Below, piece by piece: positions 37,366-49,317 of a DNA stretch of 64,000 nt. The position numbers were made by a program, and so were the translations under genes. This DNA is from Periconia sp. R9002 (taxonomy: Eukaryota > Ascomycota > Dothideomycetes > Pleosporales > Periconiaceae), in the NCBI GenBank assembly GCA_023627715.1, contig JAMAHW010000098.1, forward strand, positions 62,001-126,000. Direction: 5' to 3'. The notes beneath the pieces are model-generated. The model had not been told where the DNA came from. It ran no database searches and saw only the letters and a list, made by a program, of their open reading frames with translations. Within the stretch, counting starts at the first letter, position 1; each line of letters begins with the position of its first letter.

Positions 37366-37681
37366 TGTATATACACACACAGTCCACGTACCTATGTATG
37401 TAGGTACGTACATGAATGAGGGATTGGATATGTATTCAGAGTGATGGCATGTGTGCCAGTGCAGTAGTGCCTGTCGCCCGCTTACACCGCCCGCTGCGCA
37501 ATCCCGTCCAATCACGCCATGGCTGCTACTCTGCTGTATCTGTACATTGATCCATCTCCTCCAACTGACCTCTTCGACTGACTGCGCCGCACACGGGCAT
37601 CCATCCCTCATCCCTCCATTGATCCATCCCTCCATCCATCCGTCCTTCCTCCACTTCAGACACCGCTCGTCGTTACCGCTC

Positions 37682-40600
37682 CTACTGCCCGTTGCCGTCC
37701 TCGTCGCCGTCGTCATCGCCGTCATCATCCTCCTCGCTCGATCCCGATGTCGTCTCGTCGGGCATGACCACGCCGTTCAAGTAGCTAATCTAGCATCCGT
37801 GTGTGTTAGTTAGCTCGCTCCGAATCGCAAACCCTCCCTCCTTCGAGTTACCCCGTGGGAAGCCGGGCGAGCCTTCCTTCCCCCAGCCGCCGCGCTTGCG
37901 ACAAGTCTTTTTCGCCTGCGCCGCCGCCAGCTGCTGCTGCTGCTGCAATCATCGGTCGACTTTGGCTAGCTGCAGCGCCCCAATCCAGGTCGGCTCAAAC
38001 CATCCTTTCCATGCATGTACTCTACTGTACACTTATTTCAAACGAGGGGAACCCTTGTCTGCCTTTGCCCGCTTCCCAAACTTCCCGTTTTTCGCTTTTT
38101 CTCTCCTTCTTTTCTCCCACACCGATCCAACCTCACAATATCAACCGTGAGGGAAGGGGAGGCGAAATCAAAGTCAAGCGAAAGGGATCGAGAGAGAAAA
38201 GAAAAGGATGGTACTCACAAACGGCACCATGCAGCTGATCAGCTGAGCAATCCGATCCAGGCCTCCTTCTCCCACCACTTCGTCGTCGCGTAGCTTAGCT
38301 CCCACCGTGAAACTTCTCAGTCGCAGCAGCTCGATGTCTTTGTGATTCGCGTCGTAACCCTAACTCAATATTGCAACCGTCAGCTTCCTTTCTGCCCAAT
38401 CGCTCCCGTAGTCTTGGGATACAAGTCTTGTCACGGAACCGGGCTCCCAAGTTCCCCGTGTGCTAACCAGCGGATCATGGGTCTGGCCATGGCAACAGCC
38501 GTATCCAACAGGTGTAGCGTAGGTGGCAAGGCCCGTCGCGGGCAATCCGTCAAGGATGCTTCCCTCTGTCCCTTGCGGATGGATTGGGTTGAAGCCGCGC
38601 CTTACGCTTGCTGTCGGTCCCATGCCCTAATGTAATGCCACTCCAATGCCAAGTCGAATTCTGGCCAGCTGATGTACTGCCGTGGTGCAGACTCGAGCAA
38701 GAACTGCAAGAAGAAAAAGTTCTCGAGGCCACGAGCGCTAGTCTGATCGTTTGGGAGCGCTGACAGCTCTTCCGCTCAATGCGACACAAACATGACGTAC
38801 TTTTCTTTCAAGAATGAAGCGGGTTTTTGTGTGCCCAAGCATGACTCTCAGTAGCTTACCCCTCGCCCATTTGTGAAGTCACGAACCCATAATGATTTGG
38901 AAATAGAAAAAAAAAAAACTGGTGATGTAACTGACCTTTGGATGCTTCTTGAGCGCAGTGCTGCTGTTCATGGACTGATTCACAAAGGCCTTGACGGCCT
39001 TCTTGTCGTCGGCGGCAATCCCGCCAAAGAAGGCTTGTCGCATACCAACATCATTCAGGACCTCCTTGATCCTCCGTGGTCGGCGGTCGATGTCGCGTCT
39101 CAACGCACTCAACGCTCCCGCTTCCGGCTGCCACAGTCCTCCGCCTGCCATACGTCAGTCGAGTCTATTCTGTGAGGCGGTGGCCACATTTGCGTGGTTT
39201 GTGGAGGGGCAGAAGCTGCTGGAGGCATATTTGGGCATGGAGATACAAGTACAGTCTTGACCAACCCATCACTCAAAGACATTCGAGGCGGTGAGGTGGG
39301 GCTGAATGACATAGACACTCCGCGTACGACGCTCAGAACCGTTGATGTTCGAAAGCAACGAGCATGGCTTTGATTACGGGTCATACGCAGATGACACGTT
39401 TCCATCGTGCTCCCACCAAGCCGTCGTCGATTCATCATGTATGAGGGTATAAACCGTCTCCATGCCGTAGCATTCATTCAAGTCTGCCCTTCGCAGCCAA
39501 CCAACAAGAAATGAGAAAGCAAAACGTACCAACGAAGCTCCCACCCCTAGGCTCAATCTGCACGTAGTAGGCTGCATACGGGCCCTTCTTGCCTGTGCTG
39601 TTTGTTCAGACATTAGCAACGGGGTGACTGACTATAAGGATGTGTGGAGTCTGAAGGTTGGTAGGATAAGACAACAGTGGTTCATATCAATCCTCTCAAC
39701 ACCCCATCCATCTATCATCGGGATTAACGTACCGGCTCCATGCTGCTGAGAAGTGTGTCTATAGCATCGTTAGATTGGACGATATCTTGGGACTGACCAC
39801 TTAATCACGATAGGATAGGAAGTGTTTGCTTGGAAGGTAGGTAGGTACTCAAACCCGTTGTATGTATGGAAAATTTACGTACCTTGTACGGCGTTTGGTC
39901 TTTTGAGAAACGCACATCTGTTTCGTCACAACGTCAGAACTCTTTTTCCATATACCTACCCGCAAGCCATGTGCATGACGCGGGTCTTTTTTGGGTTTTT
40001 GGGTTTACCTCGATAGATGCGGAAGATCTAAAGTCGTCGTCAGTCAGTCTGCATGCCCAAACAAAAATAAAATCACACAATCCCTAGCACCCTTTCCCTT
40101 CTTCTTGTTGTCGTTTTTTTCAGTCTGACTTACAATATCCTTAACCGGCAACTCCGGCACCGTCCCATCCAGCTCCGTAACCCTCTCCGTCAGCTTCTCC
40201 AGAAATGAGGTGAAATCTTGTAGGGAGGTGCGGTAGTCTGCGTCGTGGGCTGTTTTACCATCACAAGAGTATTTGTTATCAGCATTTGGTTCGTTCGTTC
40301 ATTCATTCTCACCGCTTACACCTGAAGAAAGAGAGGAAAAGAAACTTACCTTTCAACCACGCCCTCTCATTCCTCGCCTTCAGATCCCGCAGAAACGCCA
40401 TCGTGTTCGGGTGGATCGTCTCATCCGTGTACGGCGTGTCGCCTGGTGAGCGGGCGCGGGGTTTCTTGATGATGACTGTGGTCCCCAGGTCGAGGGGGGC
40501 GTTGTCGCGCCATAGTTCTTTTTCTTGGTCGTTGCTTTTCTTTCCTTTAGATGTCTTTTGAAGTGCTGCTGGTTTCTTTGCGTGGTGGGTACGTCGTTTT

Positions 40601-40980
40601 CCTGCTTTCTCGTTGGAGATGTCAGATGCGGATGGGCTTTCTTCTTCATCGTCGTCGTCGTCCTCCTCTTCTTCATCATCGACATCTCCGTTTTCCTCGA
40701 AATCTGACTCTTCCTCTTCATCTTCCTCATCCTGTTGTTTCTTCGTCTTGCTTACTTTACTACCCCCTGCCTTCTTCCGAAAGTACTTCGACGTCGTGCC
40801 ATCATCATCACCTTCTTCCTCTTCTTCAGAATCATCATCCGGCTCAGCATACGACTTTCGAGTCGTTTTTGCTCTTTTGGAGTGGCGTCGCGTAGGGTCT
40901 TCCTGCTGCGATTGTTGCTGGTGAGGTTGTAAAGGGGAGGAGGGAGCGCGTTTTCTGGTGGCTCCTCGTCGTGGTGGCAT
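37682..40980 (-). CDS. DUF2461-family protein with long charged N-terminal extension, nine exons
   Basis: Exons 40980-40350, 40249-40134, 40027-40009, 39917-39883, 39758-39733, 39597-39530, 39144-38936, 38359-38219 and 37789-37682, 450 aa. Every join keeps frame and restores the family: HPNTMAFLRDLKARNERAWL, IFRIYRDVRFSKDQTPYK (with a 19-nt exon), THFSAAWSRTGKKGPYAAYY, GGLWQPE, then GYDANHKDIELLRLRSFT in the eighth exon and YLNGVVMPDE in the ninth. DUF2461 proteins are widespread in bacteria and fungi without a defined reaction. Here about 190 residues precede the domain: a basic start (RHSKRAKTTRK) then Asp/Glu runs. A second acidic tail ends the protein. This suggests a nuclear, chromatin- or RNA-linked protein. 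The last three introns are long: 385, 576 and 429 bp. Confidence 0.88.
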
Positions 40981-41510
40981 TTTCCCTTTTTTTTGTTCCT
41001 CGGCTGTTTAGGAACAGTGTGGGTTTTTTTTATTATTATTGATGATGCAGACTATGATGATATTTTTTGATTAGACACGCGCGTGTGTTGTCTAGATGCC
41101 AGACTCGTTATCTTTTGTTTTGTCTGCCTGCATCGATGTCGCGCGCGCACGTGGGCACGGGCCAATGACGTTTCGTCGGCGATCGGAGGTTGGCTACCTA
41201 GCTAAGGCTAGAACCCTTTTTTTTCCCCTTCGCGGAGTGTTGGGCGGAGCGGGAGGGGGAGAAGGAAAGATTGCATAAATGCACAACACCAACAACCTTG
41301 GAACACATTAACAAAACGCGTGTTCCTGGCGCGGTCCGTTCCGTCCTATTACCAGAACCTCCGCTGGGCCGTATCCGGATGTTCGGTAACGACAACGGGT
41401 ATCTAAAACGGGATCGGAAAGATCGAGATTGAGTTTTTTTTGGACACGTGCGGGGGGAGGATTGACAATCTTTTTATTTCATTTCATTTTATTTTTAGCT
41501 ATACAAGAAT
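40981..41510. promoter_or_regulatory. Shared divergent promoter region, DUF2461 gene / TYW3
   Basis: 530 bp between start codons of oppositely oriented genes. It includes T-rich tracts close to each start and no clear TATA box. Confidence 0.5.
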
Positions 41511-42526
41511 ATGGCGACGAGCAGGTTCCAAACCCGCAAGCAAAAAATTCTGGAGCAGTTGGGCGTTCCGGATACCGATTATCACGATCTGTCCCCCAAA
41601 GGATCCGTCGATGAGCCGATTCGCGGTTTGATTCGCGATATCAACAGCGTCGAGGGTTTGGCCACCACCAGTAGCTGTTCGGGGAGAATCAGTGTGTTTC
41701 TGGAAGGGCGGAGGGCAGATGCGGGTGTCGTTGAGCAGCCCCAGGAAACCACTGTTGCTGGACCGGGCGGCAAGGGAGGGGGTGGCTCCTGGCTCTTCAT
41801 CTCTCACGACCCTGTGCACATACCTGAAATGGAAGGGGTTGATCAGTTCATGTCGAAGTTCAAATTAAACCCGAGGGATCCTATGGATAGCACTGCTACG
41901 CCTACTGTCTCGCCGCGGTATATACATATCAAATTCGAACCAATGGTGAGAATCCACCCCCACAACTCCGTTTTAAATAAAATCTGCTAACACAGCACGC
42001 GCACAAAAAGATCCTCCACATCTTAACAGCCACCCTACAAGATTCCCAACGCGTCCTCACGGCAGCCCTCAGCGCCGGGTTCCGCGAAAGCGGCGCCGTC
42101 AGCCTCACCCCATCCAAGTCGGGCGAGGTGAATCCTATAGTAGCCGTACGATCCATGGGCTACTCCTTCGATGCCATCATTGGGTATCAGAAAGCAGACA
42201 CGGGCGAGAATGTCGCGATGGTAGATGAGGCGTATCTGCGTACGATGGTCGCCGTCGCCAATGAGCGGTTCAACGTTAATCAAGAGCGGATTGGTCGGTT
42301 TCGGACGTCGCTTCTTGAGCAGTACGGGAGCTCTTCGAAGACGAATCACGCAGATGATAAGACGGAGTGGGAGGATGCGGAAACGAGGAAGAGGCGGAAA
42401 AGGGAGGAGGGTTTAGCAAGACAGAGAGCGTTGAAGGAGGAGAACGAGGGGAGTGGTATGAGGAGTAGTACGCAAGAGAGCGAGCCTAGCGAAATATTTG
42501 ACCCCGAGAATGGAATATCGTCATGA
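41511..42526 (+). CDS. TYW3: tRNA wybutosine-synthesising protein 3 (TYW3)
   Basis: SAM-dependent methyltransferase that methylates N4 of the tricyclic base during wybutosine formation at G37 of tRNA-Phe, in the cytosol. Exons 41511-41945 and 41996-42526, 321 aa. Family motifs are in order: SVDEPIRGLIRDINS, the TTSSCSGRISVFLEG block, SWLFISHDP, YIHIKFEPM, then after the intron LHILTATLQDSQRVLTAALSAGFRESG and VAVRSMGYSFDAIIG. The last ~80 residues are a charged extension (TRKRRKREE), common in fungal versions. The 50-bp intron has a GTGAG donor and a CTAAC branch site. A Gly-rich spacer near residues 80-95 interrupts the core but leaves the motifs intact. Confidence 0.93.
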
Positions 42527-43177
42527 AGATGCTTTGATGATACCTGCTAGTTCACGTGCGCTCCTCGTATTTATATATCTGCGTGTACGTCCCGGCCCAG
42601 GGGGTCCGTGTTTGTAGTTTTCTATCTTATGTGTCTATGTCGATACCCCAATTGATTCAATTGTCATGCAATGATAGTATTTATTATTGATGCCTTCTCG
42701 CGTCGGAATCGACACCCAAGATCCAAAAAAATAAACGTGATGTATCTCGCAGAGTTATCGTAATGGATTACTCGCCGTATCAACAAAAGCAACAAAACAC
42801 AAGGACGTCCTCGGTTGGGACGTACACACAGGTCCCACAAGGTCTATAATTTTATGAGTCACCATGAGTCTATCCTCGTATATATGTCTCCGAGTCTCTG
42901 TATTTGTGGCAGAACAAGGCCCACATAGGAAGTGTAGCTAGCATTCGACCAATCGGAAGCCTCATACAATGTAGACGAATGTCTCCGCGCGCGGCGACAT
43001 CCCACCACCACCTAGGTACCATTCTTCGATCGCCAGAACAGGACATATAAATCTGTACACTCCAATGCAGTAGGATACACACATTCCACAAGCACAGCTT
43101 TTTCAATCCTTCACCGTCCAGCTCCTCTAAACCACAATTCTCATCGGCGCTTACCAAATCCTTACCTACCAACCACT
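42527..43177. other. Intergenic region TYW3 to methyltransferase
   Basis: 650 bp with no gene seen. The final 100 bp before the ATG at 43178 are C/A-rich, as a fungal leader would be. Confidence 0.5.
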
Positions 43178-44365
43178 ATGTCTACCCTCAAAGAAGCGAA
43201 CCGCGAGTACTTCGAGTAAGCGCACACCACAGACACAACCAATCTCCCTATCCTATCTTTCAATTAAATGAATAGCAATAGAATGATTGGATTCTAACAT
43301 ATCCATCAGCTCCTTGTCGGACTTCTATGACAGCAAACCCTTCTTCGCCAAAGTCAACGAGCAAGTCACAAATCATCTGCGCGCGAATCTCGAATGGGTC
43401 GGAGTCCCCTTCGTCAACACTGGCTCCGGTTCCAACGACAATGGATCGGTGCGATTGTTGGATTATGCGTGTGGGACTGGATTCTTGTCTCGTGTATGTG
43501 GCCTCAATCTCGTTTTTGTTCTGCACTGGGTGCTTTTTCGAACATCACATCTGACTTGATATGACCATAGGTCTTTGGGCCCTATGTTACCGTGACGCGT
43601 GGGATAGATGGTAAGTTTGTCAGTTCCATTAAAAAACACAAACCGACTGACCAACCCCTCCCAGTTTCCCCAGGAATGGTTCAAACGTACAACACGCGCG
43701 CTTCCTCGGCCTCCCTTCCCCCCTCCACAATCCACGCAGTTGAAGGTGACCTCCTTGACAAAAGCGATCCAAATCCTGCCCACCTCTCGACGCCGGAATG
43801 GACAAATTTCGACCTCGTAACCACGGGCTTCGCGTTCCACCACTTCGAGGACGTCGTGTATGCTGCGCGGCGTCTCAAGGAGCGCCTACGACCGGGAGGC
43901 GTGCTGCTAATCAGCGATTTCCTAGAGGGTGGGGACCTCAAGGCCGACGAGAATGGAGATCCCATTGAAGGGACGGAGGGTTCGCATGCTCATGTTCATC
44001 ATCACGGTCACGGCCACGGTCACGGTCATGACCATAGCCATGGCCATGGCCATCACCACCACCACAATTGCAAGCACGATAAAGACGACAAGGAAGAAAA
44101 ACTCCAGACCAACGACAACAACGGTAACGACGGTGAATTCACAGACAAGATGCGCGAGCAGATGGTTGCCTCGGTCGTCACGCCGCACTTCACGATTGAA
44201 CACGTGCGCCGCTTCTTCGAGGACGCCGGGTTTGAAGACGTAGACGTCACCACGATGAAGGATAGGGTGTATATGGAATTTGGCGGGTTGAAGCTGTGGC
44301 GGACGGTGCTGTTTGCCAGGGGGCGGAGGCCATTGGAAGAAGCCCAAAACAAGTCCGAGTTGTGA
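43178..44365 (+). CDS. SAM-dependent class I methyltransferase with histidine-rich insert
   Basis: Four exons: 43178-43215, 43310-43493, 43571-43610 and 43665-44365, 320 aa. The Rossmann methyltransferase core shows motif I as LLDYACGTGFLSR, then a post-I acidic residue in GIDVSPGMV, a DLV-TTGFAFHHFED motif II/III region and LRPGGVLLISDF, as in UbiE-like and Methyltransf_25-type enzymes. After that, about residues 195-226, comes a run of alternating His-Gly and poly-His, then an Asp/Lys-rich linker. The core resumes with HFTIEHVRRFFEDAGFEDVDV. The histidine block sits in a loop and could bind Zn, Ni or Cu. The substrate is unknown; small-molecule methylation is likely from the family. There is no signal peptide, so it is probably cytosolic. 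Confidence 0.85.
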
Positions 44366-45014
44366 AAATCACCTACAGTTAGATTTAATGTCAACACTTG
44401 GTGAAATCTGATATTAATATCCATCGTTGGAGTATAGTCTTGACTAGTCGCAGGATTCGTTTGTGCCACTCCGCGTGTTCTCTCCTATATCTAGGTGTTC
44501 CTCTTATTTACTTGCTCATGCCATCGGCAGATGCATGGAACAAGATGAACTTGCTATTTAAAGGAGAATTTTTAATCGTGAAGGCAGGATTTACACCATA
44601 AGAATCCGACATTCAGCGCAGCGACTGGACGCGAATTTAGCCAAAAGCTCTATATGCAAACCCCGTACATAGTTTACTCCGCGATCTACTGTAAATCACG
44701 CCGGACCCCCCAGCCACTATATCTTCGGATGAAGACACGACTCTATAAAATTTTATCCCCGGATTATATAGGGAGGGGATTCGCTTATTGCTAGAACTGT
44801 ATTCTTCCGCGAATCGATCCAACGACGCTTTTTAAACGTAACGCGGGGAAAATGCATTTGCAATAATATGGAACCAGGGGGTTATTCTCCGCACTATAAT
44901 CCCAGAAAATTATAAATAAAGACATCATTGGTCGCAAAAATAACCAGGTTGTAGAAATTACACGTTCTTTTTTGATTGTTGTTGTTGCGAGAGAAAGTAC
45001 GGCACTACGCAGTC
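44366..45014. other. Intergenic AT-rich region before the fucosidase gene
   Basis: No gene. 44590-44900 is AT-rich with short G/C islands and looks unlike the neighbouring intergenic DNA. It might be decayed repeat sequence, but no terminal repeats are recognisable. Confidence 0.4.
44911..44918 (+). promoter_or_regulatory. Candidate TATA box of the GH95 gene
   Basis: TATAAATA lies 104 bp before the ATG at 45015. Confidence 0.5.
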
Positions 45015-47907
45015 ATGATTCGCACACTTGCTCTCGGACTACTCGTCTGCGTTCCTGAGTTGACGCTTGCGCAGTGGGATGCGTCGCGTTTCGCGTGGTA
45101 CAGCAGCGACGCTGGCACTGACTTCGCGTCTACCGTACCAATTGGCAACGGGAGGCTCGGTGCTGCCATCTACGGAACGGGAGATGAGAAGATCTCGCTG
45201 AATGAAAATTCCATCTGGAGCGGACCGTGGCAGGACCGTGCGAATCGCAACTCCAAAAATGCGTTGAATGATATTCGGTCTAAGCTCATGAGCGGCGATA
45301 TTACGGGTGCTGGACAGTCGGTGCTGCAGAACAGTATGTTCGCTTGCTGAAATGCGCTTTCGTGGGATATCGTTGATTGACAGGATAATAGTGGCTGGAA
45401 ACCCCAACTCACCGCGGCAGTACAATCCACTTGGTGACATGACCATTGCAGTCGGACATACCAGCGGGAGGAACAACTATCTTCGCTACCTTGATACGTA
45501 CCAGGGAACAGCTTTCGTGACTTACAATTACAACAGTGTCAATTATACGTGAGTGGTTTCATATCTCTTCCAAGCCGGGTATGGCATGGCTAACGATCGC
45601 GATACAACTGTGAAGTCGGGAGTACGTTGCAAGCTTTCCACACGGAGTGATTGCCATCCGATATACTGCCAGCAAGGCATCACAGCTCAATCTCAAAGTG
45701 TCATTATCACGCAGCAAGCAGGCTACTTCTCAAACGGCATCCACCTCCGGCGGTGTGAACGCTGTCAAGTTGAATGGGAACAGTGGCCAATCTCAAAGTG
45801 CGATAACGTTTTCGTCAGAAGCGCGCGTGGTCAATGATGGAGGTAACTATTCTCGCGAATACCAGATAAGAGGATTGTGTTAAGAAACGAAAACCAGGAA
45901 GTATCACCTCCGACGGAAAATCCATCTCCGTGAGCGGCGCAACAACCGTCGACATCTTCTTCGACGCGCAAACATCATATCGATACTCCAGCCAGAGCGC
46001 CTGGGAGTCCGCCATGACAAACAACCTCAACAAAGCCGTCAGCGATGGATACCCCGCTGTCCGTGCCGCTGCAATCGCAGACAACACAAAGTTGACTGGC
46101 AGAGTCAATCTCAATCTAGGCTCCTCAGGTTCTGCCGGCACCTCCGATACGAAAACTCGACTCTCCAACTACAAGAACAACCCAAACGCAGATCCTCAGC
46201 TAGCAACCCTGATGTTTAACTTTGGCAGACACTCCCTAGTAGCTTCTTCACGGAACACGGGGGACCTGTCGTTACCCGCTAATCTTCAGGGGCTTTGGAA
46301 TAAGGACTTTTCTCCCTCGTGGGGCAGGTATGTTCTCTCCCCGCTTCAGCATATACCCAGAACTATTTTTGGGCTAACTGATAATTACGTACAGTAAATA
46401 CACTGTATGCTGTTTTTCCTCTGGTTTGAATGAATTGGGGATTTGAAGGACTGACTACGAAGCAGATCAATATCAACACAGAGATGAACTATTGGCCGGC
46501 GGAGGTTACGAATCTGGCGGAGACGCATAAACCGCTTTTCGATTTGATCAAAGTGGCGAAAGCTCGTGGACAGGCGATGGCGGATGTTATGTATGGATGT
46601 AATAACGGGGGTTTTGTGTTGCATCGTACGTACTTTTCGTCTGCATACGCTGCAGTTGAAAACCCTGACGATCTACTGAGATGTACCTGTTGAACGTTAC
46701 TGACTTTGAACCTGCATTAGATAACATCGATCTCTGGGGTGATGCGGCGCCGGTAGACTGTAAGAGCCTTTTCCTCTTCGATACTCTTCATGTTTACTAC
46801 GCTCTCTGATAGCATTTACCGTATGATCTGGCGTACCGACACCTGAGGCTGACCAAAAACGTAGATGGCACACCTTACACAATGTGGCCGATGGGAAGTG
46901 CATGGCTTTCCTTCCACCTGATGGAGCACTATCGCTACTCCGGCGACACAACCTTCCTCAAAAATGAAGCATGGCCAGTCCTTCAAAGCGCGGCCCAGTT
47001 CTATTTCTGCTACATGTTCGACTGGAACAATTACAAGACCACCGGCCCAACCTTGTCCCCAGAAAACCCTTTCGTCGTCCCCGGAGACATGAAAACTGCA
47101 GGGCGAAGCGAAGGAGTAGACATCAGCGTTCAAATGGACAATTCGCTGCTCACTGAGTTATTCACGGCCGTTATACAAACATGCCGGATTCTCGGTCTAA
47201 CCACATCTGACTGCAGCAACGCCCAGAGCTACCTTTCCAAGCTCCGGCCCCCATCCATTGGATCTTACGGACAGATCCTGGAGTGGAGAAGAGAGTATGG
47301 CGAAGGCGAGCCGGGTCATCGACACATGTCTGCGATCTGGGGACTCTTTCCCGGATCGCACTTCGCACCGCTCAATTCTTCCACTTATGCTGCCGCATCC
47401 AAGAAGCTAGTCGATCATCGCATGCAGTACGGCTCCGGAAGCACCGGCTGGAGCCGAACGTGGGTTATGAACCTGTACGCCCGCCTGTTCGACGGGGATG
47501 CTGTCTGGACCAGCGCCGTTGCGTTTCTGCAAAAGTATCCGTCGCCGAATCTCTGGAACACTGACAGCGGGCCCGGCTCTGCATTCCAGATTGATGGCAA
47601 TTTTGGTTTTACGTCGGCGGTCGCGGAGATGCTGCTGCAGAGTCACAACGTGGTTCACCTTCTACCGGCGTTGCCGTCCGCTGTCAAGGAGGGATCGGTG
47701 TCTGGGTTGGTCGCGCGAGGAGGGTTTGTGGTGGATATGAGATGGTCGAAAGGTTTGTTGACAGGCGCTACAGTTTTGTCAAGGAATGGAGGCCCCCTCG
47801 CTCTCCGAGTCGCTGGAGGAAGCCAATTTCAGGTCAACGGCGTAAGCTACACTGCGCCGCTCTCGACTACTGCGGGCCAAGCCTACAACATTACGCTCAG
47901 TGCGTAA
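45015..47907 (+). CDS. Secreted GH95 alpha-L-fucosidase
   Basis: Inverting GH95 enzymes remove terminal alpha-1,2-fucose or related L-sugars from glycans such as xyloglucan. Eight exons: 45015-45333, 45392-45548, 45616-45842, 45898-46327, 46395-46404 (10 nt), 46466-46625, 46721-46759 and 46865-47907, giving 794 aa, the typical length. A signal peptide ([19 protein letters not shown]) precedes [10 protein letters not shown]. The N-terminal beta domain has [14 protein letters not shown] and [12 protein letters not shown]. The catalytic barrel has [70 protein letters not shown] and [16 protein letters not shown] with D691 as a likely catalytic residue. The Asn pair in NTEMNYW is intact, so activity is expected. 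Every splice keeps frame. Plant-polymer or host-glycan degradation is likely. Confidence 0.93.
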
Positions 47908-49317
47908 AGAGATAGTTTTGTCTAATTGCACCGCTGCTGCTTTTGTTGCTACATTACGTACTGCGTTACCAGTGACAAATCATGAGAGCTGTTCAAGCCT
48001 TTCTATCATGAGTCGGAAATCCGCGAAAAGGACGCGCGGTTGCCTTATGCTCCGAGTTTTCCTCGACAGCAACTCCTTCGGCAAAAACCATCCATAGAAA
48101 GCGTGATAGCAAATATGCATCTGTATACCGAGCTCTAAGTAGCCCCTACCCCCTGAATTGTGGCTTCAAAAGTGGATCTATTAGCTCACTATCGCGTTCC
48201 TGGATCCCTTTAGAAGCCGCCCTATTTGACTAGATCAACGCCGCACTACGGCTACTACCTCACCACAGCCTGGTTGCAGATTGCTACTGCAGCACGACGA
48301 GTTGAAGCCGTGTGTAACAGAACTCTGGCACTTGCGGCTAGCATAAGAAGAGAAATATCGACCTACCCCTACCGGTGCTCCCGAGATTTGAATGTTTTCC
48401 TCGTGTGCGATGTGACTAAGCTGGTGGAGAAGGTTTTGCTAGGAACAGCACTAGCCTACAGTGAAGTGATTAGAAGCTGCTTGCTAATAATTTTTCCGTG
48501 CAATTGCGGAACTGCGGAAGTAGGGAGGGAATGAGCTTCGATTCTGTCGCGCATTTCCCTAAAGAGGTTTCGTGAAGGTGGCTCTTCAAATTCATAGTCC
48601 ATGTTGAAAGATTAGATACAATACCCATGGGTAAAGCAAGTACAATGTTGCCTTCCATTTAGTTCTTGCTCCTTCAAGATCATATTATGATGTATAGTAT
48701 GACTGCTCGCGGTGTCGTTCTTGCCGCTTAATGTGCACAGTAAAAGGTGAGAGAGGACAAGGTTCGCTTAGTCCCAACCCTAAAATTCCGAATCCGTGGA
48801 AACAGCGATACCTAGATCGACCATCAGTCGGTATTCGGAAAGTGTTTCACGTAATATTCCTCCTTCTTATTGTTTAAATTAATAGCTTCTTACGGTAGGT
48901 ACGACGTTTAACTACCTGTTCATGGCTATGTATGACTGTACCACTCAAGCTACTGGGTTGTAACTGCTCATCCTGGACATCCTTCTTTTCCAATAACTAG
49001 ACATGAATTGAAATTCTCGAATGATCTCTACGAATGTAGAAGTTATCTTTAGGACTAGACATGTTCTGGTTGGCTGGGGCTCAAATATTGCACGCATCAA
49101 ACGATGAATTGTTGAGCGCACTCTTCATGGTTTTCTACTTTTGCAAGATGTCCCAAGGAGAAGGGTTGCTTTAATGGCATCTTATAAAAGCCATCCCTCA
49201 TCTGCGCCCACTGAAGGTCTCTCACCTTCTGTAACACCCCTCGATACTCCGTTCCTATTGAGTTGTTCCACTATCTGCAAACACGATCCATCGAAATCTT
49301 TTCGAATCACCTCCACC
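47908..49317. other. Intergenic region, 1.4 kb
   Basis: No supported gene. A 102-codon frame at 48226-48534 shows no family features. The right end holds the promoter of the KP4-like gene. Confidence 0.4.
49183..49189 (+). promoter_or_regulatory. Candidate TATA box of the KP4-like gene
   Basis: TATAAAA sits 135 bp before the ATG at 49318, within the usual fungal range. Confidence 0.6.

Larger units (their letters stand above)
27133..37681. other. 10.5-kb gene-poor region upstream of the Zn2Cys6 gene
   Basis: No gene with convincing exons found on either strand. 27140-28000 is C/T-rich on the minus strand, fitting a promoter and leader of the Zn2Cys6 gene. The remainder is rich in TACC, GTAC and GATG-type short repeats and small palindromes (for example 37346-37365). 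The best candidate for an overlooked first exon is on the + strand at 29991 (see findings). Confidence 0.5.

Noticed and set aside
38354..38366. CCCTAAC-like telomeric motif
   Set aside because: A single unit that overlaps the acceptor of the eighth DUF2461 exon; no array.
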